A DNA stretch of 64,000 nt, taken from assembly GCA_040081465.1 (NCBI GenBank), contig JBEBGL010000001.1, forward strand, positions 186,001 to 250,000, given 5' to 3'. Below the pieces are notes generated by a model. The model was not told the DNA's origin. It made no database searches and worked only from the letters and a program-made list of their open reading frames with translations. The stretch comes from UBA668 sp040081465 (GTDB lineage Bacteria > Actinomycetota > Acidimicrobiia > Acidimicrobiales > Ilumatobacteraceae). The stretch's first letter is position 1; every line of letters begins with the position of its first letter. This document shows positions 36,198 through 44,760 of this stretch, one piece after another. The position numbers were made by a program, and so were the translations under genes.

Positions 36198-38606
36198 CTA
36201 GCGAAGCGCGGCGGCCAGAATCAGATCGAGGAGTTGTGTGCTCACGATTTCTGTGAGGATGTTGAGATCCGGATGGATGCCGTCGACGAGCACATGCTCG
36301 CGTGCGTTGGTCTGTTCGCGACTATTTATCGCCGCCGCATACGGCAACAGCGCGACGTTCGTCGAGTTGCTGATCCACCGATGCACCTGCGCGTTCCAAG
36401 CAGCAATTCGGTTGGGCGACGCGGACTCTTCACCGAGGAATGGACTCTGCCCAAGTTGTGGGCAATCGGCGATCAGCAATGGAACTTCGGACACGCTCAG
36501 TAACGCCGTTAGCGTGCTCATGTAATCGTCGTGCGCCGCGCCGTATTCGATGTCGCCGGCGACATGGTCACGATCGTCGCCGGGGTATCTTTGATGCGCA
36601 AGCTCAACTCCGCTCACCATCAACAGCACGACATCAGGTCGGAATGTCTCCAGTTGGCCGGCGAGGACGTCGAGCTTTGAAGGGCAGTCAACCTCCTGCC
36701 AGTCGACGTGCTCGGCTGAACGAAAGGCATCGATCGGTACGACGGGGCAACCGTTGGAACCAAGCCACAGAACATCGACTCGACCAAGACCAGCTCGGTG
36801 AATGGCAGCAGCCAGAATCGTCGAGGTGGAATCTCCCAATACCAGCACGCGCACGCCATCATCACCGACAGAACTTTTGGCCGCTAGCGCCTCGGCGATG
36901 CTGCCGACGCTGAAGTGCAGGTCTGCGAGCACTCCACGACTTGCCATCAGGTTGACAAGCACCGACCGGAGCGTGGTCGATTCGTCGCCGACGCGCAACA
37001 TGTGAACCGTGATGCCTGCCGGGACGCGTTCCCACAATGCGCGGACGGCATCGCTGAAGTGCGACCAACGTTGTGCGAGTTCCGGGAGGTCTTGTCGTGA
37101 TGGAAACCCGACCTCCGCGAGCTCGCGGACCAAACCCTCGTCGATCGCGCCGAACGCCAATATGACATCAGCGACTCCTGCTTCTCGTGCAGCATCGAAC
37201 CATGCCTCAGAACCTGTGCAGTGGGCAGTGGCGACGACTTCGTAGGTAACCAGTTGCACCTCGACGGCAGGCGTCAGCGGACACTTCGCATCGGTGAGAT
37301 CAACCACATCGATACCACGTGCTCGTAACAGCCGAGGCACTTCGGCGTCGGACCCGACGACGAGAACGCGACGACGGGACGCGGTAGGCACGACCGACGT
37401 TGCTGGGTCTCCGAAAGAGATCACGCCCTCTTCTCCAGCAGCGAGGAGCATCTCGTTGTCCGAGAAGGTCGGTGACGGTAGCGAGATCGCAACAACGGCG
37501 ATGCAGGCGGCCGCGCCAAGCGACGCGATGAGTCCTGCCTTCGGCCGCACAAAGACACGCCGCGCCCGAATCGGGCGTTCTATGAGGGCGGTGATGAGAG
37601 CAGCGACCGTCAGTGAAATCGACGTGCGCAGCACAAGCAGTGGCCATCGGGTCAGGCCTGTGCGCTCTGGGTCGAGCGCCAAGTAGATGGGCCAATGGAC
37701 GAGGTAGAGCGCATACGACCAGCGCCCGATGGCGACGAGCGGTCGCAGCTCCAGCAACGTCGTCAACGAGGAACCCTGCGTAGCGATGGCGGCCAGAACC
37801 AGCGCCGCCGAGATCACCGAAAAGGCGGGCAGCCCTCCGTTGTAGAGCCAGGCTGAGGTCACCGACGTCGTCGCAACTAGGACACCAAAACCAGCAAGAG
37901 CAACCCAACCAAGAGTGCTGCTTAAGGCTCGTCCGATACGCGGAGCCGAGATCGCGAGCAACACACCAATCAACAACTCCGCCGCGCGTGTGTGCGTTCC
38001 GTTATAGACAAGGTCGCGATCGGCCGTTAGAACGTTGGCGGCTACTGAGACGACCAGCAAAGCACCGACGACCAGAGCGAGCATGCGTCGACTGCGTCGC
38101 AGGCAAATCATCGCGATCAACGGCATCACAGCGTAGAACTGTTCCTCGATCGCTAAGGACCAGAAGTGCGCGAGCGGACTCGGCCGACCGATGAACAGAT
38201 CCTGATAGCTGCGCTCACTAAACGCGAAACGCCAGTTGGCCACGTTGCCTAACGCCGACAGCGCATCGCCAGGCAACGCGCTCCGCTGGCTAGCCGACCA
38301 CACCAGCCACGCCGCCAACACACCCGCAATGCAAATCCACGCCGACGGGATTAGGCGTCGCCAGCGACGAGCGTAAAAGCGTCGAATCGAGATCGTGCCG
38401 TCCGTGTCGTGTTCACGTAGCAACAAAGTGGTGATCAGGTAGCCAGACAGCGTGAAGAACAACGAAACTCCGAGGAAGCCACCGCTGGCTAATCCGAGGT
38501 CCGCGTGAAACGCGAGCACGGCAATGACCGCAACGGCCCGCAATCCGTCGATGGCGTTGATGTGCCGCACGCTGTCCGCCCCATCCATGGCCATCGTGCG
38601 GGTCAT
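36198..38606 (-). CDS. OatA-like acyltransferase-3 / SGNH fusion protein (copy 2)
   Basis: An 802-residue paralogue of the protein at 32111-34519, with the same architecture and length. It has IDGLRAVAVIAVLAFHADLG at the N-terminus, GVSLFFTLSGYLITTLLL, RRWRRLIPSAW, then the SGNH half with Ser in VLGDSTSTIL near residue 587, GSNGCPVV and DGIHPD near 776. I chose ATG 38606, which follows a GGTGACAGA ribosome-binding site and lies 4 bp after the DNA glycosylase stop. The open frame continues 59 codons upstream but overlaps that gene; ATG 38594 or 38588 are alternatives. Divergence between the copies suggests different acyl groups or glycan positions. Confidence 0.87.
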   Translation of the reverse strand: MTRTMAMDGADSVRHINAIDGLRAVAVIAVLAFHADLGLASGGFLGVSLFFTLSGYLITTLLLREHDTDGTISIRRFYARRWRRLIPSAWICIAGVLAAWLVWSASQRSALPGDALSALGNVANWRFAFSERSYQDLFIGRPSPLAHFWSLAIEEQFYAVMPLIAMICLRRSRRMLALVVGALLVVSVAANVLTADRDLVYNGTHTRAAELLIGVLLAISAPRIGRALSSTLGWVALAGFGVLVATTSVTSAWLYNGGLPAFSVISAALVLAAIATQGSSLTTLLELRPLVAIGRWSYALYLVHWPIYLALDPERTGLTRWPLLVLRTSISLTVAALITALIERPIRARRVFVRPKAGLIASLGAAACIAVVAISLPSPTFSDNEMLLAAGEEGVISFGDPATSVVPTASRRRVLVVGSDAEVPRLLRARGIDVVDLTDAKCPLTPAVEVQLVTYEVVATAHCTGSEAWFDAAREAGVADVILAFGAIDEGLVRELAEVGFPSRQDLPELAQRWSHFSDAVRALWERVPAGITVHMLRVGDESTTLRSVLVNLMASRGVLADLHFSVGSIAEALAAKSSVGDDGVRVLVLGDSTSTILAAAIHRAGLGRVDVLWLGSNGCPVVPIDAFRSAEHVDWQEVDCPSKLDVLAGQLETFRPDVVLLMVSGVELAHQRYPGDDRDHVAGDIEYGAAHDDYMSTLTALLSVSEVPLLIADCPQLGQSPFLGEESASPNRIAAWNAQVHRWISNSTNVALLPYAAAINSREQTNAREHVLVDGIHPDLNILTEIVSTQLLDLILAAALR

Positions 38607-38610
38607 TCTG

Positions 38611-39474
38611 TCACCGACGATTGATGGGCACCACTCGCTGACGCGGACCGAACTTGCGAGCGGTATGTCCGGCAGCAAGGAGCAGACGCACCACACGGCC
38701 CCTTTGACCGCGATACGGCTCGAGCAACTGCAGCATCTCTTCGTCGGAACTTCTTGCTCGACCGGTGAACGCTTGGCCGACAATGTTCTTCAGATGAAAG
38801 TCGCCAACGGCAACCGAGTCTGGGTCGCCGAGCGCCGATGCCAGCGCCGAGCCGATGGTCCAGGGACCAATGCCCTGCAGCAACGAAAGCTTTTCGGCCG
38901 CGGCAACGGGTGAGAGCTCGGCCCACGCAGCAAGCTTCGACGCGTGCTTAGCGAGCTGTCGAAGTGGTTCAGCCCGTTTGGCCTCGATGCCCAGAGGATG
39001 AAACCACCATGCCGGCCGGTGGGCAAGATCCTCAGGCGCCGGCGGCAGCCGCAGGTCGGTAGGCCCAGGGGCCGCGGTGCCAAGACTCTTCACAAGCGCG
39101 TTCCACTGATTGACACCTTCGCCGCCGGTTACGCGCTGACCAAGCACGGTTGGAAGCAACTCGTGATAGAGCGTGAAGCTAGCGCCGAAGCGCAGCCCGG
39201 GGTGATCGCGCTGAGCGGCCATTACCACAGGGTGCGCGTCGACGAACTGAAACCCCGGATCCGATGCGCCCGTCATCGCGTCGACGCGCTCAAGCAACCA
39301 ATCGCCGCCCGGTCCCCACGCCTCCGCGCGCACGTGCTCGTCGCGGAAGTCGATGTGAATCGTGCCGGCCCCGTGCGGTGTATGCGTGGCACGCCAGAAC
39401 TCTCCGGCGGTTAGTCGGGTCGTGGGGTCGCCATATCCGAACCGGTAATACGACAGCGTCTCAGCGATACTCAC
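38611..39474 (-). CDS. DNA-3-methyladenine glycosylase-like protein (HhH-GPD)
   Basis: A 287-residue base-excision repair enzyme of the AlkA/HhH-GPD superfamily. The helix-hairpin-helix is LLQGIGPWTIGSAL, and the catalytic Asp is in DSVAVGDFHLKN. The N-terminal ~100 residues fit the AlkA N-domain. It removes alkylated bases. GTG 39474 is the first good start; no leaderless hexamer or strong ribosome-binding site is evident. It lies 33 bp after the lipoprotein gene and is probably read through from the opp operon. Confidence 0.82.
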   Translation of the reverse strand: MSIAETLSYYRFGYGDPTTRLTAGEFWRATHTPHGAGTIHIDFRDEHVRAEAWGPGGDWLLERVDAMTGASDPGFQFVDAHPVVMAAQRDHPGLRFGASFTLYHELLPTVLGQRVTGGEGVNQWNALVKSLGTAAPGPTDLRLPPAPEDLAHRPAWWFHPLGIEAKRAEPLRQLAKHASKLAAWAELSPVAAAEKLSLLQGIGPWTIGSALASALGDPDSVAVGDFHLKNIVGQAFTGRARSSDEEMLQLLEPYRGQRGRVVRLLLAAGHTARKFGPRQRVVPINRR

Positions 39475-39507
39475 GGTGTTTCAGTGTTGCACGCTCATGC
39501 CACCGTG

Positions 39508-40632
39508 TTACAGCGGTGAGAAGACGCGGTCGTAATCGAACTCGACGAGAATCTCGCCGCCGAAGGAGACAACGACTTGCGTGCCACCGTTCTGCAGGAT
39601 GACGCACTCATTGGCGGTCTCACAGTTATTCGGTTCTAGATGAAGGTTGACGTGTCCTATGTGCGTGACGGTCCAGCCATTGGTCGGCGGCAGAGTGCGG
39701 AAATGGTCGAGCATCTCGGCGTTGTTCTTAACCGGGGTGATGAACCTGTAGTAGTCGACGCCGATTCCTGCGATGCCGCCACTCGCGCCGCCGAATCGAA
39801 CCATCGTCGACAGTGCGCTTCCGGGCGGCAATACGGCGCTGAACTCGACGCCAACATCGAGTGCTGCGTCCATCGGAACGAAGTCCGATGGCAAGGTGAT
39901 CTCAGTTAGCTCGTTCACCGACGTCAGCGTCTCGGTGAACTCGTCAATGAGCTCGAATCCTTCGCCAGCTGCGACCGATCGAAAGTGCACGTAGAGCAGA
40001 TAGTTGCCCTGCTTCGCGAGGTAGAAATCGCCTTCCACCTCGAAGCTCGGACCATCGGGGTCGAAGTTGAGCAGATTCGTTTCGTCGAATGTGAAGTGGT
40101 AGGCCGCGATACCTGCGAGCTCCTCTTCACCGACGTATACGGCACTCAGAACACGTGAGAATGCGTACTCGTTGGTGAGCTCCGTGAAGATGTCGGGGGT
40201 GCTGCGACTGTCTTTCTCGTAGAGATACCAGTCGCCGTACTCGTGGTAGAAGCGACCGTTGACGGAGTACTCGTTGACTCCGCGTGCTCCGTCGTAGGTC
40301 TGCACCGAATACGCCGCGAACGGTTCTTTGATGTAACCGATCGTCGTTGAGCTTTCGCTGTAGGTGCCGTTGAAAGTGTGGGCTTCGGCGATCGTGAAGA
40401 CGAAGCTCGACAGCTCACGAATGTCGCCGACGTTGTTCGGATTGAAGACCGTGGGGTCGGGCACCGTTGTCGGATGCGCCGTCACCGTCGGTTGCGTAGT
40501 GGTCGGCTCGTCGCTGCTTGTTGAGTTGCTCGCGACATTTGTCGGCGCAGCGGACGAGGTTGACTGACCAGATTCGCCGCATCCGACGATTGTGAGACTG
40601 GCAACCGCTAAGAGAGTCGCCGCGATCTTCAA
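39508..40632 (-). CDS. Lipoprotein of unknown function, end of opp operon
   Basis: A protein of 374 residues with a clear lipoprotein signal: Lys at position 2, hydrophobic ATLLAVASL and lipobox TIVG-Cys18, then a Thr/Ser/Pro linker to about residue 75. The mature domain is rich in Tyr and beta-strand patterns (FNGTYSESSTTIGYIKEPFAAYSVQTY is the first part, split by glycines) and may be a LolA/LppX-like half-barrel, but I do not recognise the family. I placed the start at TTG 40632, overlapping the oppF stop as TTGA; the longer frame gives an Arg-rich tail before the signal. Coupling to the importer suggests a surface role in substrate handling. Confidence 0.75.
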   Translation of the reverse strand: MKIAATLLAVASLTIVGCGESGQSTSSAAPTNVASNSTSSDEPTTTQPTVTAHPTTVPDPTVFNPNNVGDIRELSSFVFTIAEAHTFNGTYSESSTTIGYIKEPFAAYSVQTYDGARGVNEYSVNGRFYHEYGDWYLYEKDSRSTPDIFTELTNEYAFSRVLSAVYVGEEELAGIAAYHFTFDETNLLNFDPDGPSFEVEGDFYLAKQGNYLLYVHFRSVAAGEGFELIDEFTETLTSVNELTEITLPSDFVPMDAALDVGVEFSAVLPPGSALSTMVRFGGASGGIAGIGVDYYRFITPVKNNAEMLDHFRTLPPTNGWTVTHIGHVNLHLEPNNCETANECVILQNGGTQVVVSFGGEILVEFDYDRVFSPL

Positions 40633-41660
40633 CTCGTCGACGTGCGGACGGCAACCGGCGCTTCGCCGCCGAACAACGGATGGTGGCACGCCACGAAGTG
40701 GCCTTCAGCCACCTTGCGCAGCTGCGGCTCTTCCGAGCGACACCGATCGTCGGCCGCTGGGCAGCGCGGATTAAAGCGACAGCCCGGCGGGGGGAGTACG
40801 GGTGACGGTGGCTCACCCTGCACGGTGATCGGCTGGACGGTGACTTCGGGATTAGGCACCGGAATCGAGTCGAGCAGCAACTTGGTGTAGTGGTGCGCCG
40901 GCGAGGTGTACATCGAGTCCGACGGAGCCACCTCGCAGATCTTGCCGAGGTACATCACCTGCACGCGGTCGCTGATGTTCTTCACGACAGCCAAGTCGTG
41001 AGCAATGAACACAAGCGTTAAGCCGTACTTGACCTTCAAGTCTTCCAGCAGGTTCAACACCTGCGCCTGCACGCTGACGTCGAGAGCGCTTACCGGCTCG
41101 TCGCAAATGATCAGCGTTGGGTCGAGCACCAACGAGCGAGCAATAGAAATGCGCTGGCACTGCCCGCCTGAGAACTGATGCGCTTGGCTTTCCGCGGCGC
41201 GCTGAGGGTCGATGCCGACTTCTTCAAGCAACTTGTCAACCTTACCCAGTTGCTCCTTCTCGGAGCCTCGTTTCCAGATCAGCAGGGGCTCGCGCACGAT
41301 GTCGCGAACTTTGCGGCGTGGGTTCAAGGACGAGATCGGATCTTGAAAGATCATCTGCATTCGCGTGCGCGCCGAACGCATCTCGTTGGCGGGTAGCCCG
41401 GTTAGTTCCGTGCCCTCGAACACCACTGACCCGCTGTTTGGTCGCGGCAGCATCATCATCGCTTTGCCTGTGGTGCTCTTACCGCAGCCGCTCTCGCCTA
41501 CAACACCTAGCGTCTCGCCGCGCAGTACGTCGAAGCTGATGCCGCTGACGGCGTGCACCTTTAGGCCGGTACGGCCAACTGGAAACTCGACGACCAGATC
41601 CTCGACGCGCAGTAGCACGTCGCCCTTGTCGCGCAGGTGGGCCTTACCGCTTCCGGCCAT
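40629..41660 (-). CDS. oppF: Oligopeptide ABC transporter ATPase OppF
   Basis: A 343-residue ATPase. Walker A is GESGCGKST, the signature is FSGGQCQRISIA, and Walker B is LIICDEPVSALD. Its C-terminal OppD/F-type extension includes GCRFNPRCPAADDRC and VACHHP, the four-Cys block that can hold an Fe-S cluster in this family. It pairs with OppD to power peptide or nickel-type uptake. ATG 41660 shares 1 nt with the oppD stop. The unusual short substrate-energising neighbour is the lipoprotein coupled downstream. Confidence 0.95.
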   Translation of the reverse strand: MAGSGKAHLRDKGDVLLRVEDLVVEFPVGRTGLKVHAVSGISFDVLRGETLGVVGESGCGKSTTGKAMMMLPRPNSGSVVFEGTELTGLPANEMRSARTRMQMIFQDPISSLNPRRKVRDIVREPLLIWKRGSEKEQLGKVDKLLEEVGIDPQRAAESQAHQFSGGQCQRISIARSLVLDPTLIICDEPVSALDVSVQAQVLNLLEDLKVKYGLTLVFIAHDLAVVKNISDRVQVMYLGKICEVAPSDSMYTSPAHHYTKLLLDSIPVPNPEVTVQPITVQGEPPSPVLPPPGCRFNPRCPAADDRCRSEEPQLRKVAEGHFVACHHPLFGGEAPVAVRTSTS

Positions 41661-42742
41661 CAGCTAACGCCCGTCTTGGAGAGCTTCTGCTTGCTCTCCT
41701 TGTCGAGCTGAGCACGCTTCTCGCGGTAAACCGGCGAACCAACTGGGAACCAGCAGGCGTAGACATGTTCGGCGTGTTCGGCCGTGAGCAACGGTGGCTC
41801 CTCGGTAATGCATTTGGGCTGCACATACTCGCAGCGCGGCGAGAAGCGGCATCCCTTTGGCGGGTTAACCAAATCTGGTGGCCGACCGGGAATCACGTTC
41901 AGGCGGGTGTGGCTGGGATCTTCGATGTTCGGGATGCTGCGCAGCAACGCTTCGGTGTACGGCATCTTCATGTTCGCGAAGAGGGTGCGCGTGGGCGCCT
42001 TCTCGACCAGTTTGCCGCCGTACATCACGGCGATCTCGTCGGTGTGGCCAGCGACAACACCCAGATCGTGCGTGACGAGGATGACCGACATATTGCGATC
42101 GCGGCGCTGCTCGCCGATCAGTTCGAGAATCTGCGCCTGCACGGTCACGTCGAGCGCGGTCGTCGGTTCGTCGGCAAACAAGATTGTCGGGCCACAGGCC
42201 AATGCCAGCGCAATCATCACGCGCTGGCGCATGCCACCGCTGAGTTCGAACGCGTACTGATCGAGCCGCTTCTCGGGCTCGGGGATGCGAACGTCTTGCA
42301 GCAACTTCAGCGCAGTCTCGCGGGCGGTCTCGTTGTCCATGCCGAGATGAATCTTCAGACCCTCACCGATTTGCTTACCAACGCGCATGACGGGATTCAG
42401 CGAGGTCATCGGGTCTTGGAAGATCATCGACATCTCCCGTCCCCAGATCTTGCGCCGCGCCTTCAGGCTGAGACCGATGATCTCTTCGCCCTCAAAGATG
42501 ACCGAGCCCGACTTTTCCGTGTTGCGACCGGGGAGCAGGCCCATGATCGAGCGCGACAGCACTGTCTTGCCGGAGCCGGATTCGCCAACGATGCCGAGCG
42601 CCTTTCCGCGATCAAGCGAGAAGGAAACGCCGTCGACCGAACGCACCAGGCCGCGCTCGGTTCGAAAGTGCGTGTGCAGGTCGGTCACTTTCAACAGTGG
42701 GCCGTCGACTTGTCGCGAAGCGGCTTGCAAACGAGTGTTCAC
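41660..42742 (-). CDS. oppD: Oligopeptide ABC transporter ATPase OppD
   Basis: A 360-residue ATPase. Walker A is GESGSGKTVLS, the signature is LSGGMRQRVMIALAL, and Walker B is ILFADEPTTALD, followed by the H-loop VTHDLGVVAG. The C-terminal domain carries GCRFSPRCEYVQPKC and HVYACWFP. It forms the nucleotide-binding heterodimer with OppF. ATG 42742 overlaps oppC (ATGA). A plus-strand open frame of 441 codons lies antisense here and is a codon-bias shadow. Confidence 0.95.
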   Translation of the reverse strand: MNTRLQAASRQVDGPLLKVTDLHTHFRTERGLVRSVDGVSFSLDRGKALGIVGESGSGKTVLSRSIMGLLPGRNTEKSGSVIFEGEEIIGLSLKARRKIWGREMSMIFQDPMTSLNPVMRVGKQIGEGLKIHLGMDNETARETALKLLQDVRIPEPEKRLDQYAFELSGGMRQRVMIALALACGPTILFADEPTTALDVTVQAQILELIGEQRRDRNMSVILVTHDLGVVAGHTDEIAVMYGGKLVEKAPTRTLFANMKMPYTEALLRSIPNIEDPSHTRLNVIPGRPPDLVNPPKGCRFSPRCEYVQPKCITEEPPLLTAEHAEHVYACWFPVGSPVYREKRAQLDKESKQKLSKTGVS

Positions 42743-43752
42743 GAGATGGCCTCACGAGTGTTGAAGCGTTGTGCCAGCACGTCACCGAGAAGGTTGATGG
42801 ACAGCACAGTAAGGAACAACATGAATGCTGGCATCAGCGCGATCCACCACGAACCGTCGCGAAGGGGAGTGGTGCCGAACGAAATCATGGCGCCCCATGT
42901 TGGGGTCGGCGCTTCGACGGACAACCCGAGGAATGCGAGTGCACCCTCGGCGACGATGAGCAGTGCGAGACCAGTGAGAGCAAACGACATGAGCGTCGGA
43001 ACGATGTTGGGCAGGATCTCTTTGAACAGGATCCGGCTGCCCTTTGCCCCGAGGCTGCGAGCCGCGACAACAAAGTCACGTTGCGCATAGGCGATCGTAT
43101 TGGCGCGCACTAATCGCGTCAGTGGCGGAATCGACAGGATTACCAGAGAGACAATGACGGGCCACAACGGTCTTGTCGTTGCGGACGAGGTGTTCGGGTC
43201 GTTGAAGAACGTGACGAAGAAGATTGCGAGCAAGAGCGCGGGAAATGACAGCAGAACGTTGGTGAGATTCTCTATAACAACGTCGACCCACCCACGGAAG
43301 TAGCCCGCGAGCATGCCAAGAAATGTGCCGATGGCTAAGCCAAACGTGATTGCCAAGCCGGCGATGATCAGCGAGGTGCGTGCACCAAGCATCGAGCGGG
43401 CGAAGAGGTCGAACCCGTTCTTGTCGGTGCCCATCAGGCCGTAACGAGCGGGCTCGCCCGACTGTGGTGAGTCGCTAAACCCCGCCCAAGCCGGTGGGCG
43501 TTCGCTGTAACGAATGTTTGCCTTCGTGCCTGTTACGCACTCGAGTCTGTTGTCGAACTGGTCGCACGAGTGGTTGATGTAGGGCAGCGACTCGGCACCG
43601 ATCGCGCTGACGACAATGAACACCAGCCAAGTGATCGCCAACCACTTCGTTATCCGTCCGCGCTTACGAACGCGAATCTTCGTCGGCGCGGCGTCGTCGA
43701 TTAGCGGAACGATCGGCGCATCGTCATCGAGAACAACCTTGACATCGCTCAT
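42739..43752 (-). CDS. oppC: Oligopeptide ABC transporter permease OppC
   Basis: A 337-residue permease with about six spans. After a charged N-terminal tail and first span comes an extracytoplasmic stretch with two Cys (INHSCDQF and LECVTG), then YGLMGTDKNGFDLFARSMLGA, a conserved OppC block. The EAA loop is ARSLGAKGSRILFKEILPN. ATG 43752 is 1 nt after the oppB stop; the longer open frame is shadow sequence within oppB. Confidence 0.94.
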   Translation of the reverse strand: MSDVKVVLDDDAPIVPLIDDAAPTKIRVRKRGRITKWLAITWLVFIVVSAIGAESLPYINHSCDQFDNRLECVTGTKANIRYSERPPAWAGFSDSPQSGEPARYGLMGTDKNGFDLFARSMLGARTSLIIAGLAITFGLAIGTFLGMLAGYFRGWVDVVIENLTNVLLSFPALLLAIFFVTFFNDPNTSSATTRPLWPVIVSLVILSIPPLTRLVRANTIAYAQRDFVVAARSLGAKGSRILFKEILPNIVPTLMSFALTGLALLIVAEGALAFLGLSVEAPTPTWGAMISFGTTPLRDGSWWIALMPAFMLFLTVLSINLLGDVLAQRFNTREAIS

Positions 43753-43753
43753 T

Positions 43754-44719
43754 TCAAGAAAGCGCCCTTCTGGCCCGAACTCGCGGATCAATCCAGGCGT
43801 ACGCCATGTCGGCCATGAGATTGACGAAGACGTAGATGAGCGCCAGCACGACGACGGCGTATTGCACCGTCGGGTACTCGCGGCGGAAGATGCTCTCCAC
43901 GGTGAGGCGACCCATGCCGTTGAGCAGGAAGAACTGTTCCACGATGACGACGCCACCCATCAGCGCTCCGACGTTGACCGCTGTCGCGGTGATCAACGAG
44001 AACATCGAGGGACGCAACGCGTGGCGGAAGAGGATGTTTCGCGTGGTCACACCCTTTGCGCGGGCGGTCGTGATGAACTCGCTTTGCAGCGTGCTGATCA
44101 TGTCGGCTCGTAATAGGCGCATGTAGCCGGCGAAAAGTGGCAGAGCGATGGTGACCGACGGCAGCACGAATGCCTTGAAGTGCGCCACCGGATCATCGAA
44201 CAACGACGAATAGGTCGAAGGGAACGGAATCCACTTCTGCTTGACGCTGAAGAAGAACATAAGTACCGGTGCAACGATGTAGTTGGGCAACGACAACATT
44301 GCGAAAGCCGAGGTCGTGGACAGTCGATCGAATCGTGAGTTCTGGCGATACGCGGCCCACACGGCGACCGGGATGGCGGTACTTAGCGCGAGCAGCTGAC
44401 CGTAGACCATCAGATACGCCGAGATGGGCAACGAGCGCTTGACCGCGGTGGCAATCGATTGGTTGGTCTGGAAGGTCGTTCCCCAGTCACCGACCACGAA
44501 GTCGTGCATCCAGTTGAAGTACTGGGTGTACCAAGGCTTATCGAGCCCGAGGTCTGAAATGACCTGACGGGCTTGTTCCGGACTGGCACCGGGGCCGGTC
44601 TTCAACACGACCAGCACATCGGTGCCACCGGGTAGGAACCTCAATGCGACAGACGTGAGAAGGGTGACCAACACCACGACGAATATGGTCTGCGCAATTC
44701 TGCGGATCACATATTGCAT
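43754..44719 (-). CDS. oppB: Oligopeptide ABC transporter permease OppB
   Basis: A 321-residue permease with six spans. The N-terminus YVIRRIAQTIFVVVLVTLL is typical of OppB, as is DKPWYTQYFNWMHDFVVGDWG (split across the second span) and the EAA loop TTARAKGVTTRNILFRHALR. GGAAGG lies about 12 nt before ATG 44719. It pairs with OppC as the membrane channel. Confidence 0.94.
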   Translation of the reverse strand: MQYVIRRIAQTIFVVVLVTLLTSVALRFLPGGTDVLVVLKTGPGASPEQARQVISDLGLDKPWYTQYFNWMHDFVVGDWGTTFQTNQSIATAVKRSLPISAYLMVYGQLLALSTAIPVAVWAAYRQNSRFDRLSTTSAFAMLSLPNYIVAPVLMFFFSVKQKWIPFPSTYSSLFDDPVAHFKAFVLPSVTIALPLFAGYMRLLRADMISTLQSEFITTARAKGVTTRNILFRHALRPSMFSLITATAVNVGALMGGVVIVEQFFLLNGMGRLTVESIFRREYPTVQYAVVVLALIYVFVNLMADMAYAWIDPRVRARRALS

Positions 44720-44760
44720 ACGTGGTGTTGGTCCTTCCCTTCTCAGCCTGAACTAACTAG

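Noticed and set aside
38607..38783. 59-codon N-terminal extension of acyltransferase copy 2
   Set aside because: It lies inside the DNA glycosylase gene, is Cys/Ser-rich, and the paralogue has no equivalent.
41765..43090. 441-codon plus-strand open frame antisense to oppD and oppC
   Set aside because: His/Arg-rich translation without motifs; the opposite strand encodes complete ABC subunits.
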